The notes under the pieces were generated by a model. That model made no database searches. It saw nothing but the letters and a program-made list of their open reading frames with translations, and was not told where the DNA came from. Positions 54,331-61,806 of a stretch of 64,000 nucleotides of DNA are shown here, piece by piece. Every line of letters starts with the position of its first letter. Position 1 is the first letter of the stretch. Origin of the DNA: Clostridium sp. CAG:245 (lineage in GTDB: Bacteria; Bacillota; Clostridia; TANB77; CAG-508); the NCBI GenBank assembly GCA_000435175.1, contig FR880046.1, forward strand, positions 1 to 64,000, read 5' to 3'. Position numbers and translations under genes: made by a program.

Positions 54331-54372
54331 AAAAATTTAGAGAAATTAGTAACAATTATGCAAAATAGAAAT

Positions 54373-54417
54373 AAAACTTCTCATGATTGAACAGAAAAGT
54401 CATGGGAAGTTTTTTAT
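54373..54417 (+). terminator. Terminator of the Ig-repeat gene
   Basis: AAAACTTC-CATGA pairs with TCATG-GAAGTTTT, followed by a T-run. Confidence 0.75.
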
Positions 54418-54619
54418 AATAATATAAGTCGAGAAAAATAATACAAGGGTATATGAGAGCAATGATTTGCAAATAAAAATCAGAAATTGATTTTGTAGAA
54501 TTTTGTCATTTGAATACTCGGTCATAGCTCTTGTATAATTTTGTTTTTTATGGTATTCTATCAATGGAAATAGGGAGTGGGAGTTAGCAAAAAACAAAGG
54601 AGAAAATCCCTAGAAAGGA

Positions 54620-54641
54620 GACATTCGTACAATTATACGAG
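54620..54641 (+). promoter_or_regulatory. 5'-UTR hairpin motif, copy B
   Basis: GACATTCGTA then TTATACGAG, as at 3389-3417. The ribosome site AAGGAG (54615-54620) lies before the motif and about 30 nt from the ATG, so folding of the hairpin could bring the site close to the start. Confidence 0.35.
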
Positions 54642-54650
54642 TAAAATAAA

Positions 54651-56402
54651 ATGAATAGAAAAAAATATGAGATTTATGAATCGAAGGAATATAACAACAT
54701 TAGAGAGGTTCTTGATAATGCTTTTACAAATTACCCTGATAATGTTGCATTCAAATTAAAAGAAACAAATGGCAAGCAGGTTACTTATAAAGAAATAAAG
54801 TACAAAGATTTTCAAAATGATATAAATGCTCTTGGAACAGCTTTAATTAATTTAGGACTAAAAGACAAAAGAGTTGCTATAATTAGCAAAAATAGATATG
54901 AGTGGATTCTATCATATGTTTCGGTTTTAAATGGCACAGGAATTGCAGTTCCACTAGATAAAGGATTGCCAGAAGAGGAGACAGAGTCATCTTTGCAAAG
55001 AAGTTATGCCGAGGCTATAATTTTTGCAAATGACTATATGGATACAATGAAAAAATTTAAGTCTTCTGGAGCAACAGATGTTACAAAATTTATTTGTATG
55101 GATCAGATTAGTGATGAAGAAAAAGAAGCTGGTTTCTTGTATTTAGGAGATTTAATAGAAGAAGGAAAGAAACTAGTTGAGAATGGCAATAGAGATTTTA
55201 TAGATGCAAAAATTGATGATAACAAGATGAGTATTATTTTATTTACATCAGGAACAACTTCTAAGTCGAAAGCTGTAATGCTATCTCACAGAAATATAGC
55301 ATCAAATATTTCTGCCATGAATAGAGTTGAACATTTTTTGAGTACTGATGTTAATATGGCTTTTTTGCCATTTCACCATACTTTTGGTAGCACTGGAATT
55401 TTAATTTTTTTAAACCATGGTTGCACAAATGTATTTTGTGATGGAATTAGACATATACAAGCAAATATGAAGGAATATAAAGTAAGCATTTTTGTTTGTG
55501 TTCCACTTTTAATTGAGTCAATGTACAAGAAAATTGACAAAGAGATAAAAAAACAAGGAAAAGATAAATTAATAAAATTTGTGACTCCGATTAGTAATTT
55601 TTTATTGAAGTTCGGTATAGACATTAGAAGAAAAGTGTTCAAGAGTGTAATAGATAATTTAGGAGGAGCATTAAGAGCAATTATAAGTGGAGCTTCTGGA
55701 TTAGATCCAAAGGTTGCAAAGGCTTTTAATGACTTTGGTATATTAACAATTCAAGGATACGGATTAACAGAAACTTCACCAGTTTTAGCTGCTGAAAACG
55801 AAAATTGCATAAGGTATGGTTCAATTGGTTTTCCTATGCCAGGGGTTACTCTAAAAGTTGATAATCAAAATGAACAAGGAATAGGAGAGCTTATTGCAAA
55901 AGGACCAAATGTTATGCTTGGATATTACGAGAATGAAGAAGCAACAAATGAAGCCATAAAAGATGGATGGTTTCATACAGGGGACCTTGCAAAACAAGAT
56001 AAAGATGGATATTTCTTTATAACAGGTAGAAAAAAGAATGTTATAGTATTGAAAAATGGAAAGAACATATATCCAGAGGAACTAGAAACACTAGTAGGAA
56101 AACTTCCATATGTGGATGAATGTATGGTTTTTGGCTATCCAAAAGATGATGATTTGGTGATTTCTGTAAAGATTGTATATAACAAAGACTATGTAAAAGA
56201 TAATTTTGCAGGATTTACTCAAGAACAATTAAAAGAAAAAATATGGGAAGATATTAAAGAAATAAATAGCGGACTTACAAACTACAAGCATATGAAAAAA
56301 TTAATAATAACAGATGAGCCAATGATTAAAACATCAACAGCCAAGATAAAAAGACACGAAGAAATGAGTAAAATTTTAGCTGAGGAGGGTGCAATTAAAT
56401 AG
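54651..56402 (+). CDS. AMP-forming acyl-CoA synthetase (long-chain fatty-acid-CoA ligase type)
   Basis: 583 residues. The P-loop-like IILFTSGTTSKSKAVMLSH, the GYGLTETSPV motif, GWFHTGDLAKQDKDGYFFITGRKKN and a C-terminal lysine region identify the ANL superfamily. It activates a fatty acid with ATP and CoA at the membrane. The chain length cannot be told. The ATG has no close ribosome site (see the leader hairpin). It is followed 24 bp later by the hemolysin III gene. Confidence 0.85.
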   Translation: MNRKKYEIYESKEYNNIREVLDNAFTNYPDNVAFKLKETNGKQVTYKEIKYKDFQNDINALGTALINLGLKDKRVAIISKNRYEWILSYVSVLNGTGIAVPLDKGLPEEETESSLQRSYAEAIIFANDYMDTMKKFKSSGATDVTKFICMDQISDEEKEAGFLYLGDLIEEGKKLVENGNRDFIDAKIDDNKMSIILFTSGTTSKSKAVMLSHRNIASNISAMNRVEHFLSTDVNMAFLPFHHTFGSTGILIFLNHGCTNVFCDGIRHIQANMKEYKVSIFVCVPLLIESMYKKIDKEIKKQGKDKLIKFVTPISNFLLKFGIDIRRKVFKSVIDNLGGALRAIISGASGLDPKVAKAFNDFGILTIQGYGLTETSPVLAAENENCIRYGSIGFPMPGVTLKVDNQNEQGIGELIAKGPNVMLGYYENEEATNEAIKDGWFHTGDLAKQDKDGYFFITGRKKNVIVLKNGKNIYPEELETLVGKLPYVDECMVFGYPKDDDLVISVKIVYNKDYVKDNFAGFTQEQLKEKIWEDIKEINSGLTNYKHMKKLIITDEPMIKTSTAKIKRHEEMSKILAEEGAIK

Positions 56403-56426
56403 AAGTCTATTTAATTGAAATATTAT

Positions 56427-57098
56427 ATGAAAAGAACAAAACTTTCGGAAAGAATTTTGCCAACATATACTAAAGGTGAGGAAATATTTAATATGACCTC
56501 ACATATTGTTGGTGGTGCATTTGGAATTATTGCAACGGTTCTATGCGTGGTGTTTGCAGCAATTCATCATAATGTGTATGGTGTCGTATCTGGAGCTATC
56601 TATGGAGCTTCGATGATAATTTTATATACGATGTCTAGCATATATCATGGATTACATAGAAACAATGCAAAAAAAGTATTTCAAGTACTAGACCATTGTA
56701 CAATATTTTTACTAATTGCAGGGTCATATACACCATTTGCCTTATGCACATTTAGAGAATACAATACAGCCTTAGGTTGGTCATTGTTTGGAATAATATG
56801 GGGAGTTGCGATTCTCGGAATTGTATTAAACGCTATAGATTTAAAAAAATATAAAATATTTTCGATGATTTGCTATTTAGCAATGGGCTGGTGCATAATA
56901 ATAAAACTTCCATTATTGGTGCAATTAGTAGGCATTCCGGGGACGGTTCTATTAGTGTCGGGCGGAATAGCTTATACAATAGGTGCAGTTCTATATGGAG
57001 TAGGAAAAAAACAAAAATATATACATTCAATATTTCATTTATTTATAGTACTAGCGAGTGTATTGCAATTTTTATCAATATTGTTATATGTAATGTAA
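56427..57098 (+). CDS. Hemolysin III / PAQR family membrane protein
   Basis: 223 residues from ATG 56427; the in-frame TTG 56415 is possible. Seven membrane segments. TKGEEIFNMTSHIVGGAFG, SSIYHGLH, the LDHCTIFLLIAGSYTPF motif and the late histidine IHSIFHLFIVL fit the PAQR/HlyIII family, in which the histidines and an aspartate bind zinc. The cellular role in bacteria is poorly known despite the hemolysin name. No clear ribosome site is present. Confidence 0.85.
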   Translation: MKRTKLSERILPTYTKGEEIFNMTSHIVGGAFGIIATVLCVVFAAIHHNVYGVVSGAIYGASMIILYTMSSIYHGLHRNNAKKVFQVLDHCTIFLLIAGSYTPFALCTFREYNTALGWSLFGIIWGVAILGIVLNAIDLKKYKIFSMICYLAMGWCIIIKLPLLVQLVGIPGTVLLVSGGIAYTIGAVLYGVGKKQKYIHSIFHLFIVLASVLQFLSILLYVM

Positions 57099-57107
57099 GC
57101 ATTTATA

Positions 57108-57216
57108 CAAACCAAATTCATTTTTTTAAACCTCGGCACATCGCTCTTGGTAGGAACCCCTTAGGACTTCTCAAAAGGCGAGTTTGACCTTGTTTATCAA
57201 AATGAAATTTGGTTTG
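57108..57216 (+). ncRNA. Structured RNA or element, copy B (strand uncertain)
   Basis: Outer arms 57108-57124 and 57199-57216 (AAACCAAATT with AATTTGGTTT) pair with one bulge. Inside, TCGC pairs with GCGA around a core that ends CTTCTCAAAAG, matching CCTTCCAAAAG of copy A (25076-25188). It lies between hemolysin III and MYG1, which starts 40 bp later. Confidence 0.5.
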
Positions 57217-57255
57217 ATAACGTTTATAGAAAAAATAATATGAAAGGGAAAGTGC

Positions 57256-58179
57256 ATGATAGAGATAGTAAAAGAATTAAAAGAAGCAAATTGTGTAACT
57301 CATGGAGGTAAGTTCCATTCTGATGAAATTTTTGCAACGGTTATATTATCTAAAATATTAACTAACATAAAGTTAATTAGAGTAAATGAAGTAACAGACT
57401 CAATGAGAGAAAGTATTGCTAACAAATTAGTATATGATATTGGTGGCGGTGAGTTTGACCATCACCAAGCAGGTGGAAATGGACAAAGAGATAATGGAGT
57501 AAAATATGCATCTTGTGGATTAATATGGAAAAGTTATGGAAAAAAATATTTAGAAAAATGTAATGTAAAAAAAGAACATATAGAAGAATTATGTTTACAA
57601 ATTGATAAAGATTTAATACAATACATAGATGCTAATGATAATGGACAGTCTACCAAGATTGATACAGACTATAAACTTGTCGAATTAGCGAGTGTAATTT
57701 CTGCTTTTAATCCATGCTGGAACGAAACAGTAGATACCGATGAATGCTTCATGCAGGCTTATGAAATTGTAAAAAAATATTTTGAACGTTTTATTGCACG
57801 AGAAATTGCTAAAAATGAAGCAAAAGAATTAGTTGAAAATGCTATAGAAAATTCAAAAGAAGGAATAATGATACTTGAACAATTTATGCCATGGGAAGAA
57901 GCGGTTTTAACATCAACAAATCCAAAGGCTGAGAAAATAAATTTTGTAGTATTTCCTTCTAATAGAGGGGGATTTTGTGTACATACAGTGCCAAAAGAAC
58001 TTGGAAGTTTCGAAAATAGAAAAAGTTTACCTAAAGAATGGGCAGGACTAAGAGATGAAAAGCTACAAGAAGTTTCAAAGATAAAAACAGCAAAATTTTG
58101 CCATAATGCATGTTTTATTTGTACAGCAGAAACAAGAGAAGATGCCATAAAGATGGCTGAGATAGCACAAAGAGCTTGA
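57256..58179 (+). CDS. MYG1 family protein (UPF0160, predicted exonuclease)
   Basis: 307 residues. CVTHGGKFHSDEIFATVIL and DIGGGEFDHHQ carry the metal-binding H/D residues of the DHH-like MYG1 family, with IDANDNGQ later. Eukaryotic MYG1 is a 3'-5' RNA exonuclease; the bacterial role is not established. The ATG has AAAGGGA upstream. A strong terminator follows. Confidence 0.85.
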   Translation: MIEIVKELKEANCVTHGGKFHSDEIFATVILSKILTNIKLIRVNEVTDSMRESIANKLVYDIGGGEFDHHQAGGNGQRDNGVKYASCGLIWKSYGKKYLEKCNVKKEHIEELCLQIDKDLIQYIDANDNGQSTKIDTDYKLVELASVISAFNPCWNETVDTDECFMQAYEIVKKYFERFIAREIAKNEAKELVENAIENSKEGIMILEQFMPWEEAVLTSTNPKAEKINFVVFPSNRGGFCVHTVPKELGSFENRKSLPKEWAGLRDEKLQEVSKIKTAKFCHNACFICTAETREDAIKMAEIAQRA

Positions 58180-58249
58180 CGAGAGATCTTTAAGATTTGC
58201 ACAATTAAAAAAACTCTTATTGAGTGAAAAGAGTATAATGTAATTGTTA

Positions 58250-58292
58250 TCCACCAGTAGAATCTTAATAAGGTTCTGCTGGTGGATTTTTT
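58250..58292 (+). terminator. Terminator of the MYG1 gene
   Basis: ATCCACCAGTAGAA pairs with TTCTGCTGGTGGAT around an 11-nt loop, followed by TTTTT. Confidence 0.85.
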
Positions 58293-58421
58293 ATTGCATG
58301 TAGCAAAATGCAGAATTTTGTCGAACGATTTTACTTGATTTTTGTATTATTAAATAATATAATCATCATATTAAATAAATTATTTCAAAAACATTTGTAT
58401 TTTATAAATTTATTCAAAAAT

Positions 58422-58501
58422 TCGCTATAGCGAAAGTTGTTAATTCTTATACAAACCCAATGAATTATATATTGACCTATAGGTAAACTCTATTGTATAA
58501 T
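58422..58501 (+). promoter_or_regulatory. Promoter and palindrome upstream of the Rpn-type gene
   Basis: Within the 336-bp gap 58180-58515: a perfect palindrome TTCGCTATAGCGAA (58422-58435), then TTGACC (58472-58477), 18 bp, TATAAT (58496-58501). The palindrome is a possible operator. Between it and the terminator at 58250-58292 the DNA is plain AT-rich. Confidence 0.6.
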
Positions 58502-58515
58502 AAGGAGGAAGATAG

Positions 58516-59691
58516 ATGGAAGAAGAAAAAATGTATGTTCCCTCAGGATTAAAAACAAAAGATGGTAAAGATATTATGTGCTATACTGGAGCTTTCTATT
58601 TAAAGAACAAAGAAAAAATAGAAAGAATGGTAAAAAAAGGCGAAGAAATATTAAGAGATGAGAATAAATTCTCTGAAAAACAACAAAAAGACAATAAGAA
58701 TATAGTAAAAGAAGAAAATGAAAAGTATAAGACAAATGCTCAAATAAATAAAAAACATGACAAGTTATTTAAAGAAATACTGTCAGACAAGAAAGAAGCA
58801 GTTAATTTTATAAATCACTATTTAAATTTAAATCTACTAGAAGATGATATTGAAAAATATGAAAAAGAGTTTAGAACTGAAGAATTATATAATATAGAGG
58901 CTGATGTTGTATACAAAATAAAGAATAAAAATGTGTTTATACTAATAGAACATCAATCAAGTGTAGATTTAAAGATGTCATATAGGATATTGTCTTACAA
59001 AAATGCGATTGTAGATTCTGCAATAGACAGAAAAAGATTAAGAGAGAAAAGTTATAAAATTCCAAAAGTAATAGCGATGGTATTATATACTGGGAAAAGA
59101 CAATGGCATAAATTATCCATAAAAGACATCGAAGAGCAAATAGAAGGATATGAAGAAAATGCAGGAGAATATAACCTGATAGATGCAAATGAATTTAGCA
59201 GAGAAAAACTACTTGAAGATAATCTGATAACTTCTAAAGCTATGCTGATTGAAAAATCACAAAATAAAGAGGAATTATATAAAAATATAGAAGATGTAAT
59301 AAATAATCAGAAGAAAAACGGAAATTTTGACAATTGGCAGTTGGAAAAATTAGTTCAATATGAACTTGCAGAAACAGAAGATAAAGAAATAATCAGTAAA
59401 TTTATAGAAAAAATAAAAAATATAGGGAGGAATGATGAAATTATGACTAATGCTTCAAGAATAATTAATAGAGAAATAAGAAAGAGCAAAAAAGAAGGAA
59501 TTGAAATTGGTTGGAATCAGGGAATTATAAGAGGAAAAGAAGAGGGAAAAATAGAGGGAAAGGTTGAAGGTAAAGCAGAAGGTAAAGCTGAAGGAATTGC
59601 TTTGGTGGCAAAGAGACTTAAAGGAAAAATGCATATAAAAGATATAAGCCAAATAACAGGGCTTAGTGAGAAAGAAATTAAACAATTGTAA
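58516..59691 (+). CDS. Rpn family nuclease/transposase-like (PD-(D/E)XK)
   Basis: 391 residues. The core HDKLFKEILSDKKEAVNFIN, then EADVVYKIKNKNVFILIEHQS with the D...ExQ residues of the PD-(D/E)XK fold, and MSYRILSYKNAIV are typical of the Rpn (recombination-promoting nuclease, PDDEXK_2) family. The C-terminus has short EGK(V/A)EGKAEG repeats, a common feature of the family, and KDISQITGLSEKEIKQL at the end. A recent proposal links such proteins to phage defence. It precedes the Wadjet operon by about 100 bp. Confidence 0.8.
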   Translation: MEEEKMYVPSGLKTKDGKDIMCYTGAFYLKNKEKIERMVKKGEEILRDENKFSEKQQKDNKNIVKEENEKYKTNAQINKKHDKLFKEILSDKKEAVNFINHYLNLNLLEDDIEKYEKEFRTEELYNIEADVVYKIKNKNVFILIEHQSSVDLKMSYRILSYKNAIVDSAIDRKRLREKSYKIPKVIAMVLYTGKRQWHKLSIKDIEEQIEGYEENAGEYNLIDANEFSREKLLEDNLITSKAMLIEKSQNKEELYKNIEDVINNQKKNGNFDNWQLEKLVQYELAETEDKEIISKFIEKIKNIGRNDEIMTNASRIINREIRKSKKEGIEIGWNQGIIRGKEEGKIEGKVEGKAEGKAEGIALVAKRLKGKMHIKDISQITGLSEKEIKQL

Positions 59692-59787
59692 GAAAAATTA
59701 TGAACATTAATGTGAAACTTTACATAAAACAATAGACATCCCTCAAATTCTATGGTAAAATATAACAGTAGAAGAAATGGAGGGAAT

Positions 59788-61161
59788 ATGAATTTATTCG
59801 ATAAAATACCGAAAAACTTTTTTTCAATACTAGTATCAAAAAATAAAAATTTATATATAGATGCTTTATTTGTATTAAGAGATGCTTTTAAGCAGGAAAT
59901 GAGTATATCAAAAGAAAATATAATCTCAAGGCTGATAAATAGTTTAGAAGATGAGATTAATCAAGAAGATTTTTCTGAAGATGAAAATGTGAGTGATTTA
60001 AAAGACAACAATATTACAGGTAAAGCATATTTTTTATTGAGAAAATTAGAATGGGCTGGTTGGATTGAAAGAGAAATGCAGAGAGACTCATTCGAGGAAT
60101 TTATAATTTTACCAGATTATTCAATAAAGTTTATTAATTTATTGTATTCATTTACAGAAGAAAAGCAGGTCGAATATAACTCATATGTATTTGCTACATA
60201 CACGGCTTTAAAGTTTGCAAGTACAGAGAAAAATGAAACATATAATGCGGTTATAACAGCTTATAATAATACAATTCAATTAATAGATGAACTAAAATCT
60301 GTATATAACAGTCTTGGAAGATTTCACAGAAAAATGTGTAATCAAGATGATGTTAATAATATAATAAGCCAACATTTTTTCGAGTATAAAGAATATAGTG
60401 ATGAGATGATTTTTCCTAGATTTACTAGAGATTCTGTTCCGAGGTATAGGCTTCCAATTATAGAGTTATTAACGGAAATTTTAGCAGATGAAGAAAGACT
60501 ACAGAATGCTATAAATGTGGCCTACAGTAGTAAGAGATACAAGACTAAAGAAGATGCTGAAAATGACATATTAAATAAAATTAGAATAATTTCTGAAATA
60601 TATGAGAATATTGGAACAACGATGAATGAGATTGAAACAAAAAATAATGACTATGTAAGAGCATCTGTTAAGAGAATACAATATTTACTGACTAATGATA
60701 AAGAATTGAAAGGTAAGTTAGTAAATATATTGAAAAATTCAAAAAATGAACAAGTAATTGACAAAATGATAGACCAATTACAGTTATCAAGACAAGAATA
60801 TTTGTCTAACGATTCTGTTTATATAAGAACGAAAAATATTAAAAAACAAGGAAAATCGATGCCAGTAAAACAATCTAAACCGATAGATTCAAGAGCACTT
60901 TATGATTTTGCTAAGAGCTTGGAAAATATGTATAGTAATAAAACAATAAATGAGTTTATGGAGAAAAACTTTAAGAATAAACCATTTATTAGCTCAAGTG
61001 AAATTGAGTTAAATACAACAGAGGACTTAATTTTATTAATACTATCAACAATAAAGGCAGATAAATCAAGCAAGAGTTTTTATTACATAGAAGATAGTGA
61101 TGAAACAATAAATAATAATGGATACTTAATTCCAAATATTAAGTTTATAAGGAGAAGTTAA
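59788..61161 (+). CDS. jetA: Wadjet protein JetA (MukF-like)
   Basis: 457 residues from ATG 59788 with GGAGGG upstream; an in-frame ATG 59752 lacks a site. MNLFDKIPKNFFSILVSKNK and DALFVLRDAFKQE match the JetA family start. It is the kleisin-like subunit that joins the JetC SMC arms. jetB follows with no gap. Wadjet systems find and cut foreign circular DNA such as plasmids by loop extrusion. Confidence 0.85.
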   Translation: MNLFDKIPKNFFSILVSKNKNLYIDALFVLRDAFKQEMSISKENIISRLINSLEDEINQEDFSEDENVSDLKDNNITGKAYFLLRKLEWAGWIEREMQRDSFEEFIILPDYSIKFINLLYSFTEEKQVEYNSYVFATYTALKFASTEKNETYNAVITAYNNTIQLIDELKSVYNSLGRFHRKMCNQDDVNNIISQHFFEYKEYSDEMIFPRFTRDSVPRYRLPIIELLTEILADEERLQNAINVAYSSKRYKTKEDAENDILNKIRIISEIYENIGTTMNEIETKNNDYVRASVKRIQYLLTNDKELKGKLVNILKNSKNEQVIDKMIDQLQLSRQEYLSNDSVYIRTKNIKKQGKSMPVKQSKPIDSRALYDFAKSLENMYSNKTINEFMEKNFKNKPFISSSEIELNTTEDLILLILSTIKADKSSKSFYYIEDSDETINNNGYLIPNIKFIRRS

Positions 61162-61806
61162 ATGTTCGAAGAAAAATATAATAATTTAACTGGAGCAGAA
61201 AAAGAAAATTTTAAAAGAATTACGAGTTTATTACTTAATAGAACTTTTATGGTAAATAGATTTTATGATAAAAATCAAGGCACTTTTAGGTCTAATAGTG
61301 ATTACAGGTTTATTGATAGAAACATAGATTTATTTAGAGAATACCTTGAAATAGCTGGTTATAGGCTATTGAAAGACAGCAATTATGAAGTTATTTATAT
61401 AGAAAACGAGTATGAATATAATAAAAAGAGATTAGATAAAAATACAACAATATTCTTATATGGATTAAGACTGAAATTTGATGAGGATAGAGAAAGTGTA
61501 AAGTTAAATACTGATACCATTGTTAGTGTATCTGACATTATAAAAACTTTGATAGACGTTGGTGCATTTAATAAAAAGCCTTCGGATATGGATATAAAGA
61601 CGGCACTATCTAATCTAGCAAAATTTAATATTATTCAAAAAGTTGATGGAAAATTTGAAGATCCAGAAACAAAAATAATAATCTTTCCATCAATATTATT
61701 TGCTGTAACAAACGAAAAAATTACAGCTTTGAGCCAAACAATATCAATTTTAGAAGAAAATGTAGAAGATGACGAAAATGAAGAAGAGGAGGACTCTGAG
61801 GAATAA
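61162..61806 (+). CDS. jetB: Wadjet protein JetB (MukE-like, DUF4194)
   Basis: 214 residues. NRFYDKNQGTFRSNSDYRFI and the two winged-helix regions with an acidic tail (DDENEEEEDSEE) fit the JetB/DUF4194 family. The ATG directly follows the jetA stop codon, and the stop overlaps the jetC start (TAATG), so the three genes are translationally coupled. Confidence 0.82.
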   Translation: MFEEKYNNLTGAEKENFKRITSLLLNRTFMVNRFYDKNQGTFRSNSDYRFIDRNIDLFREYLEIAGYRLLKDSNYEVIYIENEYEYNKKRLDKNTTIFLYGLRLKFDEDRESVKLNTDTIVSVSDIIKTLIDVGAFNKKPSDMDIKTALSNLAKFNIIQKVDGKFEDPETKIIIFPSILFAVTNEKITALSQTISILEENVEDDENEEEEDSEE

